From Cryptomeria japonica (taxonomy: Eukaryota > Streptophyta > Pinopsida > Cupressales > Cupressaceae), in the NCBI RefSeq assembly GCF_030272615.1, contig NC_081405.1, positions 19,736,547-19,800,546 on the forward strand: a stretch of DNA of 64,000 nucleotides, in the 5' to 3' direction. How positions within the stretch are numbered: position 1 is the first letter of the stretch; each line of letters starts with the position of its first letter. Shown piece by piece: positions 53,200 through 64,000 of the stretch. Below the pieces are notes generated by a model. That model had not been told where the DNA came from. It ran no database searches and worked only from the letters and a program-made list of their open reading frames with translations. The translations under genes and the position numbers were made by a program.

Positions 53200-55669
53200 T
53201 GTTGTCCAATTCGCTTTGTAACCCAAAATCAGCATTTAGGCTTGTGTAAGCCCACACTAACGCTTTGACTATTGACCAGGTGCAGGTTCTAATCTTTTTG
53301 TGCAGGGAAAGGAGTTAGTAGATGCTTTAAAAAAAAATCTTTCTTTTTACTTTCTTTAAAAAATTGGCTAAAAAGAATTCATTTTTCCCTTATTGCATAA
53401 GTTAAAATAAACCTCACATCTCATTTTGGAGTGCATAAAATGAACCTCAAATTTGTTTTTGGTGCTTAAAACAAATTCATCTTTCTTTATTTGCAAGGTA
53501 AAAAGAACAACAAAATTCAAACATTTGTTTTCTTGCAAGTTAGGAAACACACTTTATTTGGTGCTTAAAACCAAACAATTCCATTTTCTTGCATCAAATC
53601 TAAAAATCACAAGCCACACTTCAAATTTTGGTGCAAATAAAATACACAATCCACTTGTCTTCATTTTGGCAAAAACAAATTTTCCTTCATGCAATCGTGT
53701 TTTTCATTAAGTTGACCAGGACTTTCAACTTCTAGATTACAAAACATATTGCTTTGAAGTTAAAAAGAACACCATGGCTGTTGGAGCAACATCTCCAAAT
53801 AGTTAGATCACATTTGCAAATGCTGGATTAAAAGGAACAAGTGTTTTACGTGTTTGGCACGCTTGTGCACAAAAATTCAGTCGAGTGGTCCTACTTCTAA
53901 CACACACTATCCTCTCCCTTGGCTCTCGTGGTCCTAGGTGCAAGAGAAAAGTGTTAGTAACGCTCAAAATTTTATCTTTTTAAGAGAGGCCTGCCAAGGG
54001 ATCGATACTCTTGGGAACGACCTCGAGTGGTAAATCCTTCGAGCCGCTATAGAAATCAGGTGAGAGCGAAAGCTGTAGCCTTGGGTATAGCTGTTCCTAC
54101 AGTGTAACTGGCCGAAAGGACAAATGGGCCCCACCACCAGTTACAAGGCTCTTAAGTGAGTCACTGCAGAATGAACTTATGTCCAAAGCCATCGAACATG
54201 ACTAAACACTTTTAAGTAGTAGCCCACCTGTTCTATTGATTGAGGATATTTGAGGTATAATTTAGTGCAAGAGCATAGAAGGTTTTGCTCCCAAGATACT
54301 CACCATACATATTTCCTTGAGTAGAAACATAGCTTTTTGAAAAGTCACTTGTGGCTTGATAAAAGTGGTGACTCCCCCATCATAGGGATCATCTATTTGT
54401 TATGCTCATGCAAGACTTAGTATATCACATCCTTACCTGCCACGGCGGGATTCATAAGGTATGTAGTACCAAAGTCGAAGAAATATCAAGATGTGGGCTA
54501 AATTTATCACAACTGGCCATTTGACCATAGGGATAAAGAGTGTTTGAAGTGTGTTCGTTTTACAGACCTAGAGCAAATTGAGCCGACTTCAGGCTTTGGA
54601 ATTATACCTTAAAATAAATCAAAAGGAAGGGTCAAAAACAAGTCCAAGGATTGGGTTGATCTAGACCCATACTCATTTGTGCCTTTGAGGCTACAATTTT
54701 GTGTTTGTGTGCTTGCTTTGTTTTCTTGTCAAAGAAAAATCAGAAAATCAATCCCAAAAACAAAGTATTCATCCAACATCTGTCAACACAACCAAAAATA
54801 CCAAAAACAAAGTGCAAACAAACAAAGAGTCAAAAATTTATGACCATTCTTCACATCTTGCGAAAGAAGAAGTGTCATCAGAGTATCACCTTGAAAAGGA
54901 GACCATTAAGCTCAAAGGCTTTAATCAAAAAGAGGAAATTCTTCTATCTCAATAGACAAATCTTTGTCTCACATAGAGTCTTTCTACATCGCATGCGTCT
55001 ATACCTTCAAGGTAAAACAAACGAATTTGATTCAGAATCATTGAACCGCAGAGCTTTTATGCAATATAGAGCTCTGAGTTATCACAAAAATCAAGGAGGA
55101 AAGATTAACCCCAAATTCTTCCCAAACATTTGTATCACCTACAACACAGCTCGAGAAGTGCCACCAACGCCTGAAAGGGAAGAAACAGCGTTTGTCCCAT
55201 TTGTGACACAGAGTTTTTATTGAAGTTAAAAACAAAACATCCATCATCTTACTCATACATTATCATTCCATCATCAATCCATCCCAAAACTCTCAAAACA
55301 TTAAGAGGTTCTTGTCCCAAGTTCTCTTTTAGATATTGCTTGAATCAAACACATCACATCACTTTTTAGATTATTTCTACATCTAGGATAAGCTCATCCT
55401 AAGAGACACATCTACGCAGGTTAAAACTAGTTCATGAGTGAATCCTCTCATTGCTAGGTAGTCAAAATCTGTAACACATCTCAGATTTCTCTACACCTTA
55501 TCACATCAAAACTTATCAAAACAAACAAGCAATTCAAAGAAGGAATTTTGGTTACATCTACCTTAGAGTGCTAGAGACCTACATACCACCAATCCACTAA
55601 AAACATCCATCCTTCATCACCAACTCATCATCATCTTCAATCAACTTCAAAAACAAATTTGCAAACAAA
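53200..55669 (+). other. E8 untranslated leader
   Basis: Between the array and gag there is no recognisable gene; a 174-codon open stretch at 54699-55223 has no domain and ordinary Lys/Phe-rich composition. At 54057-54066 CAGGTGAGAG fits the 5' splice-site consensus. The stretch 53990-54560 (for example TGCCAAGGGATCGATACTC and GGTGACTCCCCCATCATAG) is less AT-rich than its surroundings and may be a structured packaging or translation-control region. Confidence 0.5.
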
Positions 55670-57130
55670 ATGGCTCAAACCCGATCACGATCAAGGCAAC
55701 GAGAAATGGAAATTGAGGAAGAAGAGGACAACCTCAATGAATTTCAAGAAGCACTTGGAGGAAATGGGAATGATGAAAACCCAAGTACACCCACTCCTTC
55801 AACAATCGAAAGGGTTCAGCATAACCCTCATTTTAACAGATTATTCGATGAAATACTAAGGAGCAATGCGGATGCTCACTTCTTAAGACTGGCTCAAGAA
55901 GGAGCGAAACTCCCCTCAGACTTTGATCTTGCCCAATTAAGACAAGCATCAGAAAGACAAAGTCGCCATGAGGAGGAAAGGCGTAGAGATCACATCAGAT
56001 ATAACATCCCTCGAGGTAACCCACCACCTCCTCCTCCAAATGAAATAGAGATGTTGCGGCAACAAGTTGAGAATCTCGCCCAACAACTTCATAGTGGTGT
56101 TAAGACCAATCAATTCTCACTTAACGACATCTGTCCCTATCCGTTTGACAGGAATCTTTATATGCCACCCTTTCCACGCGGGTTCGAAACACCAAAATTC
56201 GAAAAATATAGAGGAAAGGGAGATCCCCGCGATCATGTCCGAGAATTTCATTCTGCTTGTCTTGAAGTAGCTTATGAGGACACATACTTAATGCGCCTTT
56301 TTCCCCAAAGCTTGGGAGGAACAACCACATCATGGTTTTCCCGACTACCAGGTGGCATAAGAACATTTGAGGAACTCATCCAGAAGTTCCTATCTCATTA
56401 CTCTTATAATATTGAACGCGACATCACCATGGCTGATCTATGCAACACCAAACAAAAACCAGGTGAATTATTCTCAGTATTCCTGCAACGATGGCGTCAA
56501 ATGTCTAGCAGACGTTCTCTTCAGTTACCTGAACGAGAACTAGTGGAAATTTTCATTTCCAACTTAAACGAAGAAATGGAATTTCACCTGGATGTCAAAG
56601 ACACCGATTCTTTTAACGATATGATCACCAAGGGTATAAAATGTGAGCGGGCACTCATCAAAAAAGGACTCATCAAAATCTTTAATGAACCCAAAGATGG
56701 TCCTCGCCCGCGTTTCAATAGTGATAAACCGAACTTCTGGAACAAGAATAAGAATATCGTTAACGATGGAGTGGTGGATGCTCGGACTGTCCAAAATGCA
56801 CAACCTGTGGTTCGATTTGCAGGACAAAATCCTCCACCTCAAAATAACACAAATGTGCTTCCTAATCAAGGTCGCATCACATCTCAAGATGAACCAAGAC
56901 CCCGTCCACAAAAACAAAAACGCACATACACTCCCTTAGGGGAACCCATTGAAACAGTGATGCGACAACTCATTTCTCAGAATTTGATCACTCTACCTAA
57001 GCTATCCAACTATGAACCTCAGGTCAAACCAGCGTGGTGGCGAGATACTGAACACTGTGAGTTTCATCAAGGAAGAGGACACAAGACAAGTAATTGTCAC
57101 CGATTGAAAGATCTCATTCAAGATCTTATT
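55670..57130 (+). other. E8 gag domain
   Basis: Opens with an acidic stretch (REMEIEEEEDNLNEFQEALG), then the retrotransposon gag core: PPFPRGFETPKFEKYRGKGD, PRDHVREFHSACLEVAYED, TYLMRLFPQSLGGTTTSWFS and KPGELFSVFLQRWRQMSSRR. It forms the virus-like particle. A CX2HX4HX4C knuckle (CEFHQGRGHKTSNC) would bind the RNA. The heptads around LRQQVENLAQQL suggest a short coiled coil near residue 130. Confidence 0.9.
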
Positions 57131-57639
57131 GATCGAGGAGAAATTGAGATTGAAGGACATGATCCGAAAACGACCAATAATGATCATCAGATGTTCAAAA
57201 ATCCACTTCCATCGCAAGATCAAAGGGGTCCTTCCACTTCCAGACGAGGTCCTGATACCACTGATTATACGCAAGCTGCGTATAACTACACTGTCAATCA
57301 CCTGTATGATGCTAGTGAACAAATTGCAACTATCACCTTCAAAAATCCCACCTCAAATTGCAATGTTGTTACGCGTCGCGGCAAAGTTACCATCAAGGCA
57401 GCTCCACAAGGCACCACCTCCATCCCAAAGCAGTACAATCTTGTGGAACAATTAGACAAAACCCCTACGCTTATATCCATCTTGGAGCTTTTGCGTCTGT
57501 CACCCTCTCATAAAACAATCTTGGATCAAGCACTCCAAGAGGCGTCAGTCCCTGCAAACCTGAACACGGACCAATTTCAAGCCATGGTTGGAAGTCTAAA
57601 GTCATCACCTTGTCTCACTTTTTCCGAAAGTGACAACTC

Positions 57640-58020
57640 TTCGTTCCAACAACCTCATAACGCCTCACTCCACATTGAAGGCTTTGTCAACCAACACAGG
57701 ATCAAGCGAGTCTTGATCGATAATGGAGCAGGCCTAAACATTTGCACACTACAATTGGTCACAGCATTGGGATATGCAATAGAATCAGTGGATCCTCGCA
57801 AGAAGATCACCATCAAGGCCTATGATGATGCAGAACGTTCATCCAAAGGAGCTGTGGTACTACCAATCCGAGTAGGCCCCGTGGTAAAGCACATCACTTG
57901 TCAGGTTCTGGACCTTCCTCTGCCATATAATCTGTTATTAGGGAGACCTTGGATACATGCCATGCAAGCTGTTCCATCTACCTACCATCAATGTATCAAG
58001 TTCCCACATAATGGTGCAGA
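57640..58020 (+). other. E8 aspartic protease domain
   Basis: RVLIDNGAGLNICTLQLVTA carries the D-N-G-A active site (Tat elements commonly have Asn after the catalytic Asp), and LLLGRPWIHAMQAVPSTYHQ the C-terminal ILG-type motif. It would cut the polyprotein after assembly. Both landmarks are intact. Confidence 0.88.
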
Positions 58021-58449
58021 GATCACAATCCTGGGTGATGCAAATCCTTTTGCTTTTTGCCATAATATCAGCCATCAACCAGAGATTACTGTTCCTAATA
58101 ATCGGGAAGCCATTTCCTCTACATCATATATAAGTCCCGCCTCTCTTGCCAGTTCAAACACTCCTATACCCAAGCAAGAAAAGCTTAAGATGAAAGTCGC
58201 AGAGGAAGGTCCTGGAGAATACAACTTGAGTCAGCTCTTTTGTGTGGGACAAATGCCCATTTCTCCTAGAACACATGGTAAACCCCAGCAGTTACTCCAG
58301 CAACCACTGATCACGCCCGCATGTGCTTTGACGCCTTTCATTCTTGGAAAGAGTCAAGAGGAAGAAACACAAGATGAGGACCTAGCAGAATGGATCTATA
58401 AAGATCCCATCACCACTGACATACCGCGAGTTACACTTCCTACGGAACA

Positions 58450-58600
58450 ATATGGCAAAGGCCTCCTCATTATGCAAAGAATGGGATATGATGGTCAGAG
58501 TGCTTTGGGATACTGCAAACAAGGACGACATGAACCTCTGCTACCAGAATTCAAGCCCAAAGGTAATACAGGCCTAGGTTTTGAAAAAGAAGTCCTTCCT
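58450..58600 (+). other. E8 G-patch motif between protease and reverse transcriptase
   Basis: YGKGLLIMQRMGYDGQSALG, YCKQGRHEPLLPEFKPK and NTGLGFE follow the G-patch spacing (Gly, Met-Gly-aromatic, Gly-x-x-Leu-Gly, Gly, Gly-Leu-Gly). G-patches bind RNA or stimulate DEAH helicases. The same domain follows the protease in betaretroviruses. Confidence 0.85.
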
Positions 58601-59869
58601 AAACTCAGATTCAAAGGAAAACCTAGCAAACCATATTGCCCACCTACTACAAAGAGGACACCTTTTATAATCAAAGCACCATCAAGCACTATCCCCACTG
58701 CCCCATCAAGGCTCACAACTCCACCGCAACCATCACCAGTGCCAAACATACCACCAATCGAACCAGTAATCCCATCAATAACACCAATAGTAGCAGCAAC
58801 TACATTGGAACCCGCAACAACATCTATGGCGCCAGTAGTTCTAGCAGAAGCCACTGAGTCACCATTACCAATACTTCCAGTAACAAATCCTTTAAACCCC
58901 ATCACCACAAAAGTACATAAACCAATCACGCCTGCAGTATTTAACTCCAAAGACATCCCAGTATGGTATAGCAATCGGATGTTGGAAAGTGATTCAGAGA
59001 CCGACTCACATGAGTGGGAATTCGATTCAGTGCAACTTAACACTTCAGATGAGGAAGACACATCACCACCTCCGCCACGCAAAGACATTCCTGTTTACGG
59101 AGAAGCACAGATAAAGACCACTTGGGTACCTGAGCTGGAAACATCTTCCACAGACCCTAAGTCTCATCCTACGCCTGATTCTGACAAGGAGAGTACCATT
59201 AACGACCTTCACCATAACGTCTTAACCCTCACTGATACCTCTAACGCACTTAACTTAATCGATGAAGTAATGCCCATTATCCACCCTGAACTCATTGAAT
59301 GGAACCAACCAAATCCCCCATGTCTTGACCTCTTCCAAAACGATGAGGCTATCATTGACTTTTTGGAAATAAGGGATAATCTACCAAGCGGGGATCACAA
59401 AGCTGGATTCGCCATTCAACTTAATAGCGCAGCATACTTCGGGGCGGATGCCAAACCCTTCAGCTGCAAAAATATAACAATAAAACATGGATCTTCCAGT
59501 GAAAACCACACTGTGGCACTGTTTGATCCGACAAAAGTAAAAAGAAAGAGCGTATCCAATGGTGAAAACCTCTCTGAGGCGCCTGAGGATGAAGGGTTTG
59601 ACATTCTCCCTGCAAGTACACAACAGGAACGATCGACGATCCTCATTGAGGAGACTAAAGAATACAATGTGGGGACTCCTGAAAGCCCTCATATCATACA
59701 TCTGGCATCTCTTCTCACTCCAGAGGAACAGCCTCAATTTATAGAGTTCTTCCAACAACGTCAGATCAACTTTGCATGGTCATATGCAGACATGCCTGGG
59801 CTTGATCCTGATTTAGTCATGCATCATCTCACAGTAGCAGAAGGAGCCAAACCTGTTAAGCAAAAGCTT

Positions 59870-60480
59870 CGTAAGATGCATCCCCAGATTGCAGTGCTAG
59901 TCAAAACAGAACTCAAGAAACTCCTGGATGTTGGTTTCATTAGACCAATTGATTATGCAGAATGGATCTCCAATATTGTGCCAGTCGGCAAACCAAAAGG
60001 GGGCATCCGCATTTGTACAGACTTCAGAGATCTGAATAAGGCATGTCCTAAGGATGACTTCCCTCTACCAAATATTGATATCATAGTGGATCTAACACCA
60101 GGACATGCCATGCTTTCACTCATGGATGGATTTTCAGGATACAATCAAATAAAGATCGCACCAGAGGACCAACATAAGACAGCCTTCACATGTCCATGGG
60201 GCACATACTGCTGGAATGTAATGCCTTTTGGTCTAAAGAATGCAGGAGCGACCTATCAAAGAGAAATGACCACCATCTTCCATGACATGATGCATACTAT
60301 AATGGAAGATTATGTGGATGACTTACTAGCAAAATCACTCACAAGAGGAGGACATCTCCATATCTTAGATCAAATCTTTGATAGATTGGAACAATATCAT
60401 GTTCGACTCAACCCAAAGAAATGTGTCTTTGGAGTGACCTCCGGGAAGCTTCTAGGATACATTGTCTCAAGCAAAGGCAT
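59870..60480 (+). other. E8 reverse transcriptase domain
   Basis: VGFIRPIDYAEWISNIVPVG, GGIRICTDFRDLNKACPKDD, MLSLMDGFSGYNQIKIAPED, CPWGTYCWNVMPFGLKNAGA and EDYVDDLLAKS with YVDD; then LNPKKCVFGVTSGKLLGYIV. Every catalytic Asp is present. CTDFRDLNKACPKDDFPLP is characteristic of the Tat clade. Confidence 0.95.
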
Positions 60481-60629
60481 TGAGGTCGATCCAGCAAAGG
60501 TTAAAGCAATCATGGACATGCCACCTCCAAAGAATATCAGTCAGCTAAGGACACTACAAGGACGGCTTCAATCCATCCGCAGATTCATTGCACAATTAGC
60601 CGATAAGTGTCACCCATTCACACACCTGC

Positions 60630-61560
60630 TACACAAGAACATTCGCTTTCAATGGGATGATAGATGCCAGCAAGCATTTCAGTCACTCAAAGACTATCTC
60701 ATGAATCCACCATTGTTGATGCCACCAGATCCAAGTAGACCATTATTACTCTATATCTCGGCAACAAGTACAGCATTGGGTGTACTACTGGCACAACATA
60801 ATGCAGAAGGTAAAGAGTGTGCTGTATACTACATCTCTCGCACACTGGTTGGCTATGAACTCAATTACACACCTATTGAGCGAGCTTGCTTAGCAGTAAT
60901 CTTGGCAGCCACTAAATTGCGGCACTATCTATTGACACACAAGGTGCAACTCATTGCAAAGATTGATCCACTCAAGTATTTACTTAGCAAAGCAGCATTG
61001 ACAGGTCGCTTAGCCAAATGGGTGATGATTCTAAGTGAATTTGATATTGAGTATGTGGACCGTAAAGCTATCAAAGGTCAGGTTATTGCAGATTAGTTAG
61101 CCGATGCACCACTCATAGGCGATCATCCCCTCATTTCCAATTTTCCCAATGAAGAGATATTCATGAACACAGAAGCACAACCATGGAAACTATATTTTGA
61201 TGGTTCATACACTAGGCACGGCTCGGGGGCAGGCATTTTGTTTATCACACCTCAAGGTGATAGCATCCCGAAATCTTACAGGCTCACATTTCCATGCACA
61301 AACAACATAGCAGAATATGAGGCTTTGATCACAGGACTCAGGCTAGCCATACAATGGAAATTAAAAGAACTTCAAGTATATGGCGACTCACAACTGGTCA
61401 TTCGACAAGCAACTGATGAATATCAGACCAAAGATGATAAACTCATGCCATACAAGCAAATGGTGGACACTCTAAAGACATCATTTACTACTATCACTTT
61501 TGAGCAGATACCAAGAGATCAAAATCGAGCTGCTGACGCCATGGCTACTATCGCATCTCT
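60630..61560 (+). other. E8 two RNase H domains (first degenerate, second intact), TAG between
   Basis: The first, FQWDDRCQQAFQSLKDYL to SEFDIEYVDRKAIKGQ, has LLLYISATSTALGVLLAQ where active enzymes have an Asp, so it is likely structural. The second, WKLYFDGSYTRHGSGAGILF, NNIAEYEALITGLRLAI, VYGDSQLVIRQATD and DQNRAADAMATIA, keeps Asp, Glu, Asp and Asp. Such duplication is the hallmark of Tat elements. The TAG at 61094 lies just before the second domain. Confidence 0.9.
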
Positions 61561-61839
61561 CTTAGATCTTCCACAGAATTCAACACACTACGAGTTCTTG
61601 GTAGAACAGCTTTGGATTCCCGCTTATGATATCCCCGAATCCGAAATGATATGTCACCTTGTCGGTTCTGAATCCCCATGGTACGGTGAGTTCTACACCT
61701 ATCTTCGTGATCATACCCTTCCTCCCAACCAATCAAATAACCAACGTAAAACCTTCATTCGCCAAACTGCTCGATATACCATTATTGCTGAAACTTTATA
61801 CCGACGTAGTCTTGATGGTACTCTCCTTCGATGTCTGGA

Positions 61840-62935
61840 ACAAGATGAGATAACAAAGGCTTTGGAAGAGGTACATGAAGGAATTTGCGGGACTCACTCA
61901 AGTGGTCCATCACTAGCCAAGAAGATCATGCGAGCTGGATATTATTGGCCATCTATGGAAAAGGATTCCTACTACTTTGTCAGGAAATGCAAGAAATGTC
62001 AAGTTCACGGTGACCTGATACATGCACCAGCATAGGAACTACAACCAATCACAACACCATGGCCTTTTTGTCAATGGGGCCTTGACCTTGTGGGTAAGAT
62101 TCACCCATCTTCATCCAATGGCCATAAATTCATTATTACCGCCACCGAATATTTCACCAAGTGGATCGAAGCTGTTCCACTTACCCAAGTTACCGGCAAG
62201 CAGATCGCCTCATTCATCCTCAATTACATCATCTGCCGGTATGGTGTACCCATGTCTATTGTCACAGATAACGGTCTCCCTTTCAAAAATCAGGATGTCC
62301 GTGAACTTTGTGAGAAATTTCATATCCAACACCGCTTTTCCACTCCCTATTACCCACAAGGCAATGGTCAGGCCGAAGCATCCAATAAAAACATATTGAG
62401 AATCCTAAAGAAGACAGTCAATGATGCCGGTCGTGATTGGCATGTTCAATTGAATCCAGCATTATGGGCATATCGAACTAGCATTCGAACCCCTACAGGT
62501 GCAACTCCTTATTCATTGGTCTATGGTCCAGAAGCTATCTTGCCTATTGAGGTCGAGATACCATCATTACGAGTTTCCTTGCATAATCTCATCGATGATG
62601 AAGCATACAGAGTCTCACGCCTTCAGGACTTAGAGTTACTTGATGAGAAGCGACAAGCTGCATACAATCACCTCAAAGCCTATCAGCAGCGCATGAGTAG
62701 AAGTTACAATCACCGAGTTAGACCTCGTACATTTGAGGTAGGTGATCTTGTTCTACGAGAGAATCCTCGCAACCAACCAAATAGAGAACATCAAGGCAAG
62801 TTTGAATCAAACTGGTTGGGCCCATATGTTGTCACTACTGTATTCGGATCCGGGGCATATCAGTTGGCTACATCAGAAGGAGAACCGCTCGCAGATCCAA
62901 TCAATAGCATGCACCTCAAAAGGTTTTATACCTAA
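61840..62935 (+). other. E8 integrase domain
   Basis: Zinc-binding part: HEGICGTHSSGPSLAKKIM, YYWPSMEKDSYYFVRKCKKC. After the TAG at 62033 the core continues: CQWGLDLVGKIHPSSSNGHK, SIVTDNGLPFKNQDV, YYPQGNGQAEASNKNILRI, with all three acidic residues. The C-terminal domain has FEVGDLVLREN, FESNWLGPYVVTTVFGSGAY and ends MHLKRFYT, TAA 62933-62935. Confidence 0.93.
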
Positions 62936-64000
62936 GGTGTACAAGGCATCAGGCTCCCCTACATATCAGAAAAATACCAAAAACATTCAGAAAATGTCCT
63001 GAAGAAAATACAAAAACATTCAAAAAAGTAAAGAAAAATCATGCATCCAAACGGTGAACAACCACTCCGGTGGCACCTTGGGTAAGTGCGATGGTGAAAA
63101 CCTGGCAAACGGGCACCACTCGTAAAGGCAATAGCTCCATTATCTTTCAAAGCTTGTTGCGATCACATTCATGCACACATACATCCATCCATCCCAACCA
63201 TGGCTTGTTATTTGATCTGCAATTAAGAAAGTACTCCATGCGTCTAGCATCCCACCTTTTCATAGTCAGGTCTACAAACTGGGGGCAATACCCTTACCCT
63301 CGTAATGGAAGTGGATTCTACATTGTCTTATATATCATTACGCTCTTCATTCAAGCAATCATCAGAAAAATACCAAAAACATTCAGAAAATGTCCTGAAG
63401 AAAATACAAAAACATTCAAAAAATGTCTCAACACAAAATCTAAAAACATTCAGAAAATGTCCTGAAAAAAAAAAAAATAATACAAAAACATTCAAAAATG
63501 TCTCGCAAAATACCAAAAACATTCAAAAATGACTCACAAAATCCAAAAACATTCAAAAACTATTACACAAAATCCAAAAACATCGAAAAACCCATAAAAA
63601 ATCACACAAAAACATGGCAACACATTGTGCATATTCATCCATGCAGATACCAAAACAAGCATTGACAAATACTCACACAAATGACCACTTATCACTCGAC
63701 CAAAACAATCAACATCAACAATCAAACTGTCTTTTCAACAAGGATGCATCCTTCCTTACCAAAACAAAGACAAGATGACGTTTTCTTTGACAAGAAAATT
63801 ATGTTAAGCTATCAAATACTTGGTTGATTTGTGAGTACAATCGTTTGTTTATCTGTATCGGGATCTTTTCAGCATTGTTTTGTTTTGTTTGCGCATCATT
63901 TCCGATGAAGTTCTGGGGCATGTACTAAGGTGTCTACGTGGGAAGTTCACTAAGCTACGTGATCCTATGCAAAATGCAGTCATAGATCACTATGGCTTGC
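62936..64000 (+). other. E8 3' non-coding region up to the window edge
   Basis: No gene. The 3' LTR (expected start TGTAGTCACATAAATC) is not reached; GGGGCATGTACTAAGGTGTC near 63916 resembles the area upstream of Tat 3' LTRs but does not match the 5' LTR start. Two repeat blocks occur (next entry). Confidence 0.6.
62968..63600 (+). repeat. Dispersed/tandem repeat AAAAACATTCAGAAAATGTC
   Basis: The ~20-30 bp unit AAAAACATTCAGAAAATGTC with AAAATACC or CTGAAGAAAATAC spacers recurs about three times at 62968-63030 and about nine times at 63365-63600, the two blocks sharing the same ~60-bp order. ACATTC...GAAAATGT parts are partly self-complementary. Confidence 0.85.

Larger units (their letters stand above)
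55670..62935 (+). pseudogene. E8 gag-pol polyprotein, 2,421 codons with two in-frame TAG codons
   Basis: Makes all proteins for retrotransposition: particle formation, maturation, reverse transcription and integration. The ATG at 55670 (AAAATGGCT) has a good plant context and is the first in frame. Rough residue map: gag 150-335; zinc knuckle CEFHQGRGHKTSNC 463-476; protease with LIDNGAGLNI at 682; G-patch 927-975; Pro/Ser/Thr-rich linker to 1,270; reverse transcriptase 1,400-1,600 with YVDD at 1,546; first RNase H 1,650-1,800; second RNase H 1,840-1,970; integrase 2,060-2,420. TAG stands at 61094-61096 (VIAD-stop-LADAP) and 62033-62035 (HAPA-stop-ELQP), both where Gln (CAG) would be natural. 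Either stop would remove integrase. Confidence 0.93.
51422..64000 (+). mobile_element. E8: Tat-lineage Ty3/gypsy element, nearly intact, 3' end beyond window
   Basis: 5' LTR (51422-52819), primer-binding site (52822), a 2.8-kb leader, gag-protease-reverse transcriptase-RNase H-second RNase H-integrase in one frame (55670-62935), and a long 3' region that runs off the window. The dual RNase H and the gag type (PYPFDRNLYMPPFPRGF) place it in the Tat clade. It sits inside the E7 reverse transcriptase; the left flank is AACAC (51417-51421), and the right flank lies outside. Only two nonsense codons break more than 2,400 codons, so it is much younger than the other elements. Confidence 0.92.

Noticed and set aside
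54699..55223. 174-codon frame upstream of E8 gag as an extra gene
   Set aside because: No recognisable domain, low-complexity Lys/Phe/His-rich composition, and not better than chance in an AT-rich leader.
58495..59088. 197-codon minus-strand frame in E8
   Set aside because: It lies opposite the Pro/Ser/Thr-rich linker of pol; its Gly/Val/Ser-rich content is the mirror of that composition.

Overview
This window reads as intergenic DNA from a large, transposon-packed plant nuclear genome. I favour a gymnosperm (conifer or yew type), because the LTR elements are long, old and nested and host genes are absent; this is inference and the species cannot be proven from the window. I found no intact host gene, rRNA, tRNA gene or CRISPR array. 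Nearly everything identifiable is a retrotransposon inserted into another retrotransposon. For reference I call the elements E1-E8 and the solo LTRs S1-S4.

Layout. 1-4318: the 3' part of a Tat-type Ty3/gypsy element (E1) with an antisense plant-mobile-domain pseudogene, two tandem-repeat arrays and a 3' LTR. 4319-16792: a Ty1/copia element (E2) on the + strand, broken by E1, by a solo LTR (S1, 4479-5210) and by a complete but decayed gypsy element on the - strand (E3, 5928-14245). Its 3' end carries a letter-perfect 742-bp tandem duplication. 16793-20392: mostly unassigned, with one degenerate coding remnant. 20393-28810: a full-length decayed copia element (E5) with both LTRs, containing solo LTR S2 (22651-23878). 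28816-30960: a decayed LINE. 31085-34630: short repeats, a copia scrap and featureless DNA. About 34635-38800: a decayed copia element (E6) with an inverted solo LTR (S3, 35155-36301). 40273-51421: the 3' part of a second - strand gypsy element (E7): pol, then a spacer of imperfect palindromes, then a very long same-sense accessory reading frame interrupted by solo LTR S4 (42323-44205), then the 3' LTR. 51422-64000: a young-looking Tat-lineage gypsy element (E8) on the + strand that landed inside the E7 reverse transcriptase. E8 has its 5' LTR, an unusual primer-binding site, a long leader and a 2,421-codon gag-pol frame broken by only two TAG codons; its 3' LTR lies past the window edge.

How the parts relate. 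All four solo LTRs keep identical 5-bp target duplications, and each lies in the body of another retroelement: three split reading frames that can be read continuously across the insertion, and the fourth (S3) very probably does the same in the E6 gag. The relative order can therefore be read directly: E2 predates E1, S1 and E3; E5 predates S2; E6 predates S3; E7 predates S4 and E8. S4 and E8 belong to the same LTR family.

Most unusual points: the E8 primer-binding site matches 41 nt of tRNA-Trp instead of about 18; E3 encodes an RNase H domain upstream of reverse transcriptase; E7 carries a roughly 1,100-codon sense accessory frame with coiled-coil segments; E8 has a G-patch between protease and reverse transcriptase; several arrays of short palindromic motifs lie in untranslated parts of the gypsy elements.
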